Assembly: GCA_017431955.1 (NCBI GenBank)
Contig: JAFRKC010000004.1
Coordinates: 1-50,986, forward strand
Reading direction: 5' to 3'
Length of the DNA stretch: 50,986 nt
Origin: Candidatus Saccharimonadota bacterium
GTDB lineage: Bacteria > Patescibacteriota > Saccharimonadia > Saccharimonadales > Saccharimonadaceae
Made by a program: the position numbers and the translations under genes. How positions within the stretch are numbered: position 1 is the first letter of the stretch; each line of letters starts with the position of its first letter. This document shows, piece by piece, positions 1 through 7,243 of the stretch. Below the pieces are notes generated by a model. It worked only from the letters and a program-made list of their open reading frames with translations, had not been told where the DNA came from and did no database searches.

Positions 1-933
1 CTATCTCCGAGTTCGATTGGCATTTCACCGCTAACCACAAGTCATCCAAGCACTTTACTGCGTACCCTGGTTCGGCCCTCCACGTCGTGTTACCGACGCT
101 TCAGCCTGCTCATGGTTAGGTCACCCGGTTTCGGGTCTAATACTGCCGACTTGTCGCCCTATTCAGGCTCGCTTTCACTGTGGCTCCATCAATTGACTTA
201 ACCTTGCCGACAACATTAACTCGCTGGATCGTTCTACAAAAAGCACGCCGTCACAGCCGAAGCTGCTCCGACACCTTGTAGGCACTGAGTTTCAGGATCT
301 ATTTCACTCCCCTCCCGGGGTTCTTTTCACCTTTCCATCACTGTACTAGTTCGCTATCGATCAATCAATATATTTAGCCTTGGCAGGTGGTCCTGCCAGA
401 TTCAAACAGGGTTTCTCGTGCCCCGTCCTACTTGAAAAAAGATATATAATGTCTAAGACCGTTTCGCTTACAGGGCTTTCACCTCCTTTGGCGCACCATT
501 CCAAGTGCTTCTGCTACGATCTAGGTTTTTTTACATTATGAGCTCAGTTAACGCTGTCTCTTTTTAGACAAAACCGACAGAATCGACTTTGTCCAAAAAT
601 TATCTAATTTCGCAACCCCTTTAATAACTCTGGGCGTTAACCCGTATGGTTATCTTAAGGTTTGGGCTGTTCCAATTTCGCTCGCCACTACTTTCGGAAT
701 CATTGGTTATTCTCTTTTCCTCAACCTACTAAGATGATTCAGTTCGGCTGGTTCCCGTCTCCTTATCCTATGTGTTCAGATAAGTGCAATATGGCATGAC
801 CCATATTAGGTTTCCCCATTCGGCAATCCCCGGATCAATTCTCGTTCTCAGATCCCCGAGGCTTATCGCAGAGTCCTACGGCCTTCATCGGTATTGATTG
901 TCAAGGCATCCACTATCAGTGCCCTTAATTACC
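1..933 (-). rRNA. rrl: 23S ribosomal RNA, 5' part (cut by window edge)
   Basis: The reverse complement reads as the 5' domain of bacterial 23S rRNA. The segment with GTGGATGCC close to the 5' end, the GCGATAAGCCTCGG stretch and the GGTGAAATGCCAATCGAACTCGGAGATAG-like end (near E. coli position 820) are all in order. The mature 5' end is placed near 933 by comparison with the E. coli start and could be off by several bases. The 3' two thirds lie outside the window. No intron or inserted ORF is visible in this part. No 16S gene or tRNA lies upstream: the next gene (1353) is divergent, so this rRNA gene has its own promoter. Confidence 0.95.
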
Positions 934-1128
934 TTTTTATGCATTGACTTAACTAGCAATCGAAGTTCGACTGCTTGCCGTCAATTAAAATCTTTTCATC
1001 GTTAATGTCAAATTGTTAATTGGAGAGCGTTTAAAAGATGTCTTTTGGGCGTTTAAAAGCGACCTCAAAAGATTTCCTCGCTTTCCTTATCTTTTACAGA
1101 GGTCGCATAAAAAGCGACTTGTTCAACT
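934..1128 (-). other. 23S pre-rRNA leader with processing stem and boxA-like site
   Basis: This transcribed leader contains a long inverted repeat: 1059-1073 (GCGACCTCAAAAGAT) pairs with 1089-1106 (ATCTTTT, a three-base bulge, then GAGGTCGC). That fits a processing or antitermination stem. Read on the minus strand, GCTCTCCAATTAACAATTTGAC (about 1007-1028) resembles the boxA region of rRNA leaders. A smaller hairpin (AGCAGTCGA/TCGATTGCT, about 955-975) sits just before the mature 5' end. Confidence 0.5.
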
Positions 1129-1135
1129 GCAGTGA

Positions 1136-1164
1136 ATTATACCGCACTTTTTTACCTTTTGCAA
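1136..1164 (-). promoter_or_regulatory. Promoter of the 23S rRNA gene
   Basis: On the minus strand a -35 TTGCAA (1159-1164) is followed after 17 bases by a perfect -10 TATAAT (1136-1141). Transcription would start near 1128 and give a leader of about 195 bases before the mature 23S 5' end. No other promoter-like pair faces the rRNA. Confidence 0.7.
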
Positions 1165-1213
1165 GGGTTTTTTTGAAGATTTTTTAAGATTTTTGGTTTT
1201 ATTGAGTTTATGC

Positions 1214-1305
1214 TTGACTTTTTTGGCAAAGTGTGATATAATGTAAAGATATAGGCTTTACGCTTTATATCTTATTTTGACAGCTTAATCTGTTTTTAGT
1301 ATAAT
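1214..1305 (+). promoter_or_regulatory. Tandem promoters P1 and P2 of the small-gene operon
   Basis: P1 is TTGACT (1214-1219), 17 bases, TATAAT (1237-1242). P2 is TTGACA (1277-1282), 17 bases, TATAAT (1300-1305). A hairpin (AAGATATA...TTATATCTT, about 1246-1273) lies between them in the P1 transcript. P2 closely resembles the promoter at 2912-2940, and the match continues into the transcribed leader. Confidence 0.8.
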
Positions 1306-1352
1306 ATAGGCTTCAATCTGGGAAGTCCAGGTTAGAACTTTAAAAAGGTGGT

Positions 1353-1538
1353 ATGGATATGAAATATCTACTTCTTCTCATTGGCACGACTATTGGCATT
1401 CCATGTATTGCCTTTTCAGCTTTGACGCTTGTTGAGTATGTCCGTTTCAGGAAAAACCCAAATCGCTTTTATGATGCTATTGGCGAAGATGAAGACGAAG
1501 AAGACGAAATAGAACACTATGATTTTCCGGACATATAA
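1353..1538 (+). CDS. Small membrane protein with acidic C-terminal tail
   Basis: This 59-61 residue protein has one membrane segment (about residues 4-26 of the longer form), then a basic patch (YVRFRKNPNRF) and a very acidic tail rich in Glu and Asp. The positive-inside rule puts the tail in the cytoplasm. Two ATGs are possible, 1353 and 1359. The AAAGGTGG upstream is better spaced for 1359. It is the first gene after promoters P1/P2. I do not recognise the family. It may act with the other one- and two-span proteins that follow. Confidence 0.6.
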   Translation: MDMKYLLLLIGTTIGIPCIAFSALTLVEYVRFRKNPNRFYDAIGEDEDEEDEIEHYDFPDI

Positions 1539-1598
1539 CGTGGCTGGAGAAGATGAGGGAGAATATGTTTGTGGCTGTACGTATGGAGGCGAGAAAGA

Positions 1599-1898
1599 AT
1601 GAACAAAAGTGATAAGTATCTTAGAGTCGCGACGATAGCTGGGGCTGTCTGTATTTTTACAGCTGGAGTGTTGATAATTCTTTTATTACCAATATCGTCT
1701 GGTATGGCGCCGCTCCGACCAGTCTATAAGGTGTTCTTTATTACTCTTTGCGTAGTTCATTTGCTGGCGTTATCAACTTTTATAACCTGCAAAATACGAA
1801 TGGTCAGCATTGAGAAAAAAGAACTCAAAGAACTCGCGATGGCAATGAGAAAAAGGCACAGAGAACAAACGAAAGCTAAAATCTTTGGAAAGAGGTGA
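1599..1898 (+). CDS. Small two-span membrane protein
   Basis: The start at 1599 (MNKSDKYL...) is chosen because GGAGGCGAGAAAGA ends just before it. The frame is open upstream to 1569 but without a good ribosome site. The roughly 99-residue product has two hydrophobic segments (about residues 10-32 and 45-67) and a long basic C-terminal helix rich in Lys, Arg and Glu, predicted cytoplasmic. Its stop TGA (1896-1898) sits within the Shine-Dalgarno of the next gene, so the two are translationally linked. Family unknown. Confidence 0.6.
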   Translation: MNKSDKYLRVATIAGAVCIFTAGVLIILLLPISSGMAPLRPVYKVFFITLCVVHLLALSTFITCKIRMVSIEKKELKELAMAMRKRHREQTKAKIFGKR

Positions 1899-1903
1899 GG
1901 AAG

Positions 1904-2179
1904 ATGAATAAACGTAAATTGGAGTTGTTGGACAGGTTAGAATATGTCATTGTTTTCAATATGGGCATCGCTATCTGTGCAGGGCTAATAATTCCAGAGG
2001 TAGCAGATCATCCTATTATTTCGATTTTTGTGAAAATCGTCTGTCTCATCTCTGCTATCGTTTGCCTTACTAGCTATGTTTACGTTGATAAGGTGACTCA
2101 AGAATTCGCGAGTTTTACCGTGGAAAATAATGTACTTACGGAGATAAGGAAAAGGACGAAAGAAGGTGAGGAAGAGTGA
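1904..2179 (+). CDS. Small two-span membrane protein
   Basis: The ATG at 1904 follows GAAAGAGGTGAGGAAG. The product of about 91 residues has the same plan as the preceding protein: a short basic N-terminus, two membrane segments (about residues 15-33 and 42-62), then a charged tail ending EEGEEE-like. The two are probably diverged paralogs, though identity is too low by eye to be certain. The last codons overlap the GTG start of the next gene at 2176. Confidence 0.6.
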   Translation: MNKRKLELLDRLEYVIVFNMGIAICAGLIIPEVADHPIISIFVKIVCLISAIVCLTSYVYVDKVTQEFASFTVENNVLTEIRKRTKEGEEE

Positions 2180-2550
2180 AAAATCGTGAGTTGATTATTG
2201 CTTGTTCGGATCGGAAGGATTATTGCTATGACTATCCTTACACTAAAGAATGCAAAATATTCACCGACTTGAACGGCGGTCATTATCCAAACGCCGCCCA
2301 TCCATTTTTAGACAAGCTGGATAAGGCTTGGCTTGAAAGTGAAGTTGAGGTAGCGGAGATGACTGATCAAGACTTGATTAAGACATGTGAAGCCGAGGAT
2401 TGTGACTGTGATAATTGCGACTATTGGAAAGAGTGCAACGAGTTCAAAAAGAAACACGGCGGTCTTACCCCTGCAGATGTCGGCGCAAAAATTAGCGTTG
2501 TGAAGACGCAAGACAACAGAAGAATAATGATACTTGGCAACGGAGAATAA
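2176..2550 (+). CDS. Cys-rich protein with two copies of a small C-x-x-C module
   Basis: The GTG start at 2176 overlaps the previous stop and follows GAAGGTGAGGAAGA. The 124-residue soluble protein contains two copies of a motif: [DE]LI, Cys, a short acidic stretch, Cys-rich DxCDYWKEC, then F, a Gly pair and Pro (about residues 5-40 and 64-100). The Cys spacing could hold zinc or an iron-sulfur cluster. The same module occurs once in the protein at 3256. The copies differ enough to be old duplicates. No named family recognised. Confidence 0.65.
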   Translation: MKNRELIIACSDRKDYCYDYPYTKECKIFTDLNGGHYPNAAHPFLDKLDKAWLESEVEVAEMTDQDLIKTCEAEDCDCDNCDYWKECNEFKKKHGGLTPADVGAKISVVKTQDNRRIMILGNGE

Positions 2551-2591
2551 AACACTAGGCAAAAATTATCTAAAAGTGAGGTGAATGAAAA

Positions 2592-2792
2592 ATGATTACT
2601 AGTACTCATGCAAAGTTTTGGGTCGGTGTTATTTTCTTCGGGTCGCTAGTCCTCACTCTTATCGGCCTAGTACTTAGGCATGATGCACTATTTTGGATTA
2701 GCTTCATTACCCTTGCGTTGGTAGTCCTTGTTTTTATCGGTTCAGTACTTGGCAAAATACTTGATAGTCGGGAAGGAAAAAAGCGAAAATGA
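2592..2792 (+). CDS. Small two-span membrane protein
   Basis: ATG 2592 is preceded by AAAGTGAGGTGAATGAAAA. The 66-residue protein has two membrane segments (about residues 8-27 and 32-53) and a basic tail (SREGKKRK). It has no catalytic motif. It is the last clear gene of the first run before the terminator at 2879. Function unknown; the repeated one- or two-span plan across this operon suggests a small membrane complex. Confidence 0.6.
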   Translation: MITSTHAKFWVGVIFFGSLVLTLIGLVLRHDALFWISFITLALVVLVFIGSVLGKILDSREGKKRK

Positions 2793-2833
2793 TTATCTGA
2801 TTGCAAAGTCCAGTGAAAAGGAGTGAAAGACGA

Positions 2834-2866
2834 ATGCTTAGCCAAGACGCTGACCTTTATATCTAA
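2834..2866 (+). CDS. Possible 10-codon peptide
   Basis: ATG 2834 is preceded by AAAAGGAGTGAAAGACGA, as good a ribosome site as any in this operon. It opens a frame of only ten codons (MLSQDADLYI) that ends just before the terminator. It may be a genuine micro-peptide, a decayed gene start or chance. Confidence 0.3.
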   Translation: MLSQDADLYI

Positions 2867-2878
2867 CCACCGAAATTG

Positions 2879-2909
2879 CCCCTTGCGAGATGCTCGCAGG
2901 GGATTTTTT
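2879..2909 (+). terminator. Rho-independent terminator
   Basis: CCCCTTGCGAG and CTCGCAGGGG pair with one bulged base around an ATG loop, followed by ATTTTTTC. It closes the first run of small genes. Confidence 0.85.
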
Positions 2910-2911
2910 CT

Positions 2912-2940
2912 TTGACAGTTTAACCTGTTTTTAGTATAAT
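2912..2940 (+). promoter_or_regulatory. Promoter P3 of the second small-gene run
   Basis: TTGACA (2912-2917), 17 bases, TATAAT (2935-2940). The element and the following leader match P2 at 1277-1320 at most positions (spacer ending CTGTTTTTAG, then AATATAG and AATCTGGGA). It appears to be a duplicated promoter plus leader. Confidence 0.8.
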
Positions 2941-3023
2941 ATAGTCCTTAATCTGGGAGGTATCTGGGGTGGGTCCAGATTCGTCCTTTTAAAGGTTGGT
3001 TTTTATATTTTATTCTGAGAGAG

Positions 3024-3263
3024 GTGAAAATTTTGCGAATTTTGCTAAATCTGCCAGTAACACTTTTTCCGATTTTGGTTTTTACTTTGATTTATTTGAT
3101 ATTTTTCAAAGGCAAAAAGCCGAAAAAGAGAAAAATCCCTAGTTATTTCAGCGCAAATCCGAGTGAAAACTCGATCGACGCCCAGTCGGTTTTTGAGTTT
3201 TTAGAGGAAAATGACATCAAAACTGATTATTTGAAGAATGAAAGAGGTGAAAGAAGTGACTAA
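3024..3263 (+). CDS. Small single-span membrane protein
   Basis: The frame opens with GTG 3024 inside GAGAGAGGTGA. TTG 3033 is better spaced from that Shine-Dalgarno and may be the real start. The product of about 76-79 residues has one membrane segment (about residues 6-29), a very basic stop-transfer (KGKKPKKRK) and a hydrophilic C-terminal part. The end overlaps the next gene start. Family unknown. Confidence 0.5.
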   Translation: MKILRILLNLPVTLFPILVFTLIYLIFFKGKKPKKRKIPSYFSANPSENSIDAQSVFEFLEENDIKTDYLKNERGERSD

Positions 3264-3525
3264 CGGCGAATTAATTCAGAAATGTACTGGACAGTGCTGC
3301 GCTGAATGTGATTATCACAGTCAATGCGAAATCTTTAAGCGAATCTATGGCAAATTACCGGAAGAGGTAGGAAATATGGTTGGCGACGTAATAAAAATAA
3401 ATATCGTCGCTTCTATGCCTATTAACGAAGTTTGGCTTGATAGCGACATGGGAGTTGCATTGTTTAAGTCCATAATAAGCAACTTATTGGATGAATGGAT
3501 TGAAGAAAGTGAGGCGGGAAAATGA
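3256..3525 (+). CDS. Cys-rich small protein with one C-x-x-C module
   Basis: GTG 3256 is preferred because GAAAGAGGTGAAAGA ends right before it. An ATG at 3238 is in frame but lies inside the previous gene. The 89-residue product starts with the module seen twice in the 2176 protein: ELIQKC, a CC pair, AECDYHSQC, then F, G and P. The rest is acidic and helical. Its stop overlaps the next start (ATGA, 3522-3525). Confidence 0.6.
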   Translation: MTNGELIQKCTGQCCAECDYHSQCEIFKRIYGKLPEEVGNMVGDVIKINIVASMPINEVWLDSDMGVALFKSIISNLLDEWIEESEAGK

Positions 3526-3680
3526 AAGAGTATATTACAAAAGAACAGGCGATTTCTGTCTGCATGGCCATAATTGAGGATATCACTGGTTACGATTATG
3601 AAACAACGGTCCGAAGATGCTATGACGCGATTGAACCTGCTGATGTCGTAGAGCGCAAGGAGGAAAAGTTTGATGGGTAA
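3522..3680 (+). CDS. 52-residue helical protein, linked to the next gene
   Basis: ATG 3522 overlaps the preceding stop in the pattern ATGA. The frame encodes MKEYITKEQAISVC... and ends AIEPADVVERKEEKFDG. From memory, a helical region ending in PADVV followed by an RCxDC segment is common in small Firmicutes phage or mobile-element proteins. Here the RCEDC part is in the next, overlapping gene, so the pair may be one ancestral protein split in two. Confidence 0.55.
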   Translation: MKEYITKEQAISVCMAIIEDITGYDYETTVRRCYDAIEPADVVERKEEKFDG

Positions 3681-3957
3681 GTATCTTGAACTTTATGATG
3701 TCATTGAATTCCTATACGAGAACACCAGAACTGATGAATGGGGCAATGTGAGGCTGTTTTATAGCCTCAATGAAACTCGTAGCATGTTGGAAAAGATTGC
3801 TCGAAGCGACGTTGTAAAAATCACGCGGTGCGAAGATTGTAAATATGGCGAGCATAAAGTTCGTGAGAGTTGCAATTATGTCATTTGTACTGCGGACGAA
3901 AACCATTCGACCTGCTCACCAACTTGGTTTTGCCCAAGAGGTAAACCAAAAACGTAA
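3673..3957 (+). CDS. Small protein with C-terminal zinc-ribbon-like Cys cluster
   Basis: ATG 3673 follows AAGGAGGAAAAG, and TTG 3670 is also possible. The 94-residue protein has a helical N-terminal half, then SDVVKITRCEDCKYG and further Cys residues (ESCNYVIC, TCSPTWFC), six in all and enough for one or two metal sites. Similar RCxDC segments are typical of small proteins in Firmicutes mobile elements (recollection, not a search). It is the last gene of the operon and ends at a bidirectional terminator. Confidence 0.6.
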   Translation: MGKYLELYDVIEFLYENTRTDEWGNVRLFYSLNETRSMLEKIARSDVVKITRCEDCKYGEHKVRESCNYVICTADENHSTCSPTWFCPRGKPKT

Positions 3958-3970
3958 AACCAACCAAAAA

Positions 3971-3996
3971 GGCCAGCTCTAGGGCTGGTCTTTTTA
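3971..3996. terminator. Bidirectional terminator
   Basis: AAAAAGGCCAGC and GCTGGTCTTTTT form a hairpin with A and T tracts on the two sides. It serves both the small-gene operon (+) and the aminopeptidase gene (-). Confidence 0.85.
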
Positions 3997-4001
3997 ATGG
4001 T

Positions 4002-6383
4002 TTAAATTAGCTGTTTCAAGATAGCTGGTTTGTCGGCGGCGATGAGGTTAATTCTAGATTTTACCTCTGTTTTAGCAATTTTTATCGTGTGGGCGATGGC
4101 TGGCTTGTCGACTTTTTCCATGAAGAAATTAAAGAATTTATCGGATTCTTCTTGGTCGATGATGGTATTAGCGGCATATCTTGGAAAATCGTCGGCAGTC
4201 TGATCGCCAGATGTCTCTATCAGATAGTCCCAGTGTTCAAATAGCCAATCTAGTACAGCGTGCTTGGCCCCGGCATTACGGCGGAGATAGATAAACAGAT
4301 AGAGGCGGTCTTGTGGTTTAACAATGTCTGGCCTCTCTAATAAAGCAATCAGTTTTTCGATATTTTTTGGCTCTTTGGCCTGTGCAATGGCAAAAAGTAA
4401 GTCCGCCTTAACTTCTGGTTTACTGGCGATTTGATATTTTAATATATAATCGTTAATCATTTCTTCGTGTATGATCAAATTAGCGCAAATCACTTGAGTG
4501 CGAATCTCTGGATTTATCAGGCTGTAATCTTCTTGATATAAACCTGCCATTTGCGCTAACGTTTCCTTATCTCTGGCGTAGATGGCAAGCGAGAGCAAAG
4601 TAGAACGCACCTTTGTATTGTTGGAGCTTTCCGTAGATTTCGGTGACACGCCAAGCTGTTTTATTTTGTTAGAAATAAGATTTTTGACAAACTTCTTAAA
4701 GCGCGCTTCTTCCTTTGTGCCAGGCTCGAAGAATATCTTAAGATCACCGATAATGGCGGCCATAACTTCCCAGACTGAGGCACTTTTTTCATTATCGAAT
4801 TTGCTCAAAAGTGGAATGAGCGAAGCTGCAGGAACATGGGCTGTTTTAGCAAGTATAGACCTGTCCACCAGTAACCTTAGTCTTTGTTCTAGGGAAAGTT
4901 TATTGAATTTGGCTAGTTTTTCGGCGAATTCTTTGTCATCATAGTTAATAATGTAGTGGCCAGACATGTCGTCTTTAACCTCTGGAAGAAGCCATTTTTC
5001 TTCGGTGGTTCTACCGCTAAGCAAAAATCTTTTCTGCTTATCATCTTTGATCATCGGAAAACCTGGTTGCAAAATCCAAGAATTCATTAATTTTTTCACA
5101 TCAAATTTGGCGTTTGGCTGCAAGGCCACCCAGAGGTCGTCGCTAATCGTGTTGCTAAAGCGGTGTTTTTTGAAATATTTTTTCATGCTGGCAAAGAATT
5201 TACGTTCGCCCATCATTCTAATCAGCATCAAAAGAAGGTGCGCGCCTTTAGCATAAACTATGGCGCCGTCAAAGAGGATAGAAATTTCTTCTGGGTCGCG
5301 AACTTCTTGCTTGACCGCCTGCACGCCGTCCAAAGCATCGCGCCTAAGTGCCGCCAAACAATCTCCAGTGAAAAAATCCTCCCAAATGTGATATTTCGGG
5401 AACATCATATCTACGGCATAATATTCCATCACACTTGCAAAAGATTCATTGAGCCAGAGATCGTTCCACCATTTCATGGTGACGAGATTACCAAACCATT
5501 GGTGAGAAAGTTCGTGTGCAATGGTGATAGCTACCATTTTTCTGGCATCCAGAGACGAGTTTTTATCTACCAAAAGGCAAGATTCGCGATAAGTAACTAG
5601 GCCCCAGTTTTCCATAGCGCCAGCTTCAAAATCTGGAATAGCGACCTGATCGAGCTTTTTCAGAGGATAAGGCACGCCAAAAACATCATCATAATAGTCT
5701 AGTGAGCCGGCAGCGACCGCATTGGCGTATCTCAAGATTTTTGGATCATGGTTTAACGGGCAAAATGTTGTAATTTTTACACCATGTGAACTTTTTATGG
5801 TTTTATGCTGGAATTTGCCAATCACAAAAGCGAGAAGATAGGTGGACATAATTGGAGTTTTTTCGAAAAATGTTGTAAATTTTACAACGTTTCCAGAGCC
5901 AAATTGTTTGGTCTTTTTGGCCGGCATATTCGATAAAACTGTGTCTTCTTTGTCTGGTACGGAAATTATAAGCTCAAAAGTGGCCTTGGCAGATGGCTCA
6001 TCTACACATGGGAAGCACGCGCTAGCATAGTGAGGCTCAAATTGGGTGGCCACAATGCGCTCTTCCCCATCGCTGTATTTGTAGGTGGAGAGATAAGCGC
6101 CTTCCATGTTATTACTAAGAGCTGTGCGGTAGTGGATGGTGATTTTGTATAGTTTATCCGGCTCGGTTTTTATACTGATGATGTTCTGTTTGTAAGTATG
6201 ATTTTCGGCTTTGTCGTTCACTATCACTTTTTCGATGGTAAGATTTTTGGCATGGAATTTGGCTGCATCTTTTTTAGAAATGCCGGTGATAATCACTCTA
6301 CCATGCAGCATTTCTTTGTGTTTATCTACGTCTAGAAAAAGTTGATAGTTACTGGGTTTAAAATAATCTAATAAGCGCTCCAT
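4002..6383 (-). CDS. pepN: M1-family zinc aminopeptidase
   Basis: This 793-residue protein matches the M1 family in length and order: an N-terminal beta domain, the substrate-binding GAMEN (in GAMENWGLVTYRE), and the zinc site HELSHQWFGN with the third ligand Glu 18 residues on in LWLNESFA. A helical C-terminal domain follows. It removes N-terminal residues from peptides, in keeping with a peptide-scavenging symbiont. No signal peptide is visible. A -10 TACAAT (minus strand, 6391-6396) ends seven bases before ATG, so the mRNA is probably leaderless although AAAAGG lies in that gap. The gene follows the HNH nuclease gene by 13 bases. The symbol is by family; other M1 names are possible. Confidence 0.93.
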   Translation of the reverse strand: MERLLDYFKPSNYQLFLDVDKHKEMLHGRVIITGISKKDAAKFHAKNLTIEKVIVNDKAENHTYKQNIISIKTEPDKLYKITIHYRTALSNNMEGAYLSTYKYSDGEERIVATQFEPHYASACFPCVDEPSAKATFELIISVPDKEDTVLSNMPAKKTKQFGSGNVVKFTTFFEKTPIMSTYLLAFVIGKFQHKTIKSSHGVKITTFCPLNHDPKILRYANAVAAGSLDYYDDVFGVPYPLKKLDQVAIPDFEAGAMENWGLVTYRESCLLVDKNSSLDARKMVAITIAHELSHQWFGNLVTMKWWNDLWLNESFASVMEYYAVDMMFPKYHIWEDFFTGDCLAALRRDALDGVQAVKQEVRDPEEISILFDGAIVYAKGAHLLLMLIRMMGERKFFASMKKYFKKHRFSNTISDDLWVALQPNAKFDVKKLMNSWILQPGFPMIKDDKQKRFLLSGRTTEEKWLLPEVKDDMSGHYIINYDDKEFAEKLAKFNKLSLEQRLRLLVDRSILAKTAHVPAASLIPLLSKFDNEKSASVWEVMAAIIGDLKIFFEPGTKEEARFKKFVKNLISNKIKQLGVSPKSTESSNNTKVRSTLLSLAIYARDKETLAQMAGLYQEDYSLINPEIRTQVICANLIIHEEMINDYILKYQIASKPEVKADLLFAIAQAKEPKNIEKLIALLERPDIVKPQDRLYLFIYLRRNAGAKHAVLDWLFEHWDYLIETSGDQTADDFPRYAANTIIDQEESDKFFNFFMEKVDKPAIAHTIKIAKTEVKSRINLIAADKPAILKQLI

Positions 6384-6396
6384 ACCTTTTATTGTA

Positions 6397-7155
6397 TCAA
6401 ATTTCTACACCTACGGCGCGTTCATTTGGACATTTTTCGAGCACTTGTTGTATCATGTCATGCTCGGCTTGAGATACCCATAGGCCGTATTTGTATTTGA
6501 CGGAAACTTGGCGAGCAACGTATTGGCAACGGAATTTTTTATTAGACGGTAACCAAGTGGCAGCGTCGCCATCTGATTTTTTTTGATTGGCGCTAGAGTC
6601 TACGGCGAGCAAGTTTAGCGGGTCAGTAGCTAATGCGTAGCGCTCGTCAGCAGTTTTATACTGAGCGCCTTTTTGCCAGGCATCAGAGAGTGCTACGACA
6701 TGATCAATCTGAATGCCAGAGCTAAAATCGGATTTTTGAGAAAAGACTTTATGCTCGCCGGTGTAAGGATCATCAAATTCGCCAGAAATTACGTCACAAT
6801 TATTTTCTGTGCTGATAACCGCCGTATCGCCCATTTCCCTTTTAATAATTCTCTGTCTCAAGCTACAGCCATCTATTGTGGGCCAAGAAGAATAAAACTC
6901 AGACCTTACGTAACCGGTTTTTGGCGCGCGGCCTTTAATTTCGAGTTTTTCTAAAACTGCAGTAGCAAGTGGCGCGGAAGGATCAATGTCTCCCGAGCTG
7001 GCAAAAACATCGTCAGAAAAACCACCAGACGAAGCCTCCGTGTCTTCTACTGGCGCATAATCCGTCTCATAACTTTCGGGATTTGTGACCAGCCAAAAAA
7101 CTACGCCAGCCAATATAGCGACTACAGATAAAATTCGCCTCGCTTTATGATTCAT
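6397..7155 (-). CDS. Secreted or membrane-anchored HNH nuclease (DUF1524/GmrSD C-terminal type)
   Basis: An N-terminal hydrophobic segment (about residues 8-23) is followed by a low-complexity Ser/Glu linker. The C-terminal domain has IDHVVALSDAWQKGA, NLLAVDSSANQKKSD and TWLPSNKKFRCQYVARQV, the core of the DUF1524-type HNH fold. The His in DHVV is the expected catalytic base. Such single-domain secreted nucleases probably degrade external DNA, a nucleotide source for an organism with few biosynthetic genes. A weak -10 (TAATTT, 7162-7167) lies six bases before ATG. The aminopeptidase gene follows 13 bases downstream, so the two may be an uptake-related unit. Confidence 0.85.
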   Translation of the reverse strand: MNHKARRILSVVAILAGVVFWLVTNPESYETDYAPVEDTEASSGGFSDDVFASSGDIDPSAPLATAVLEKLEIKGRAPKTGYVRSEFYSSWPTIDGCSLRQRIIKREMGDTAVISTENNCDVISGEFDDPYTGEHKVFSQKSDFSSGIQIDHVVALSDAWQKGAQYKTADERYALATDPLNLLAVDSSANQKKSDGDAATWLPSNKKFRCQYVARQVSVKYKYGLWVSQAEHDMIQQVLEKCPNERAVGVEI

Positions 7156-7243
7156 ATTTTCAAATTAACATAATTCCCAAATTTTTACGACCCTAGGCTG
7201 GCTATCATTAGTAGATTCAGCCGAAGAGTTGGTTCTGATTTTC

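Noticed and set aside
2098..2845. Several antisense frames of 60-84 codons in the small-gene operon
   Set aside because: They overlap well-supported sense genes with strong ribosome sites and have no start signals of their own.
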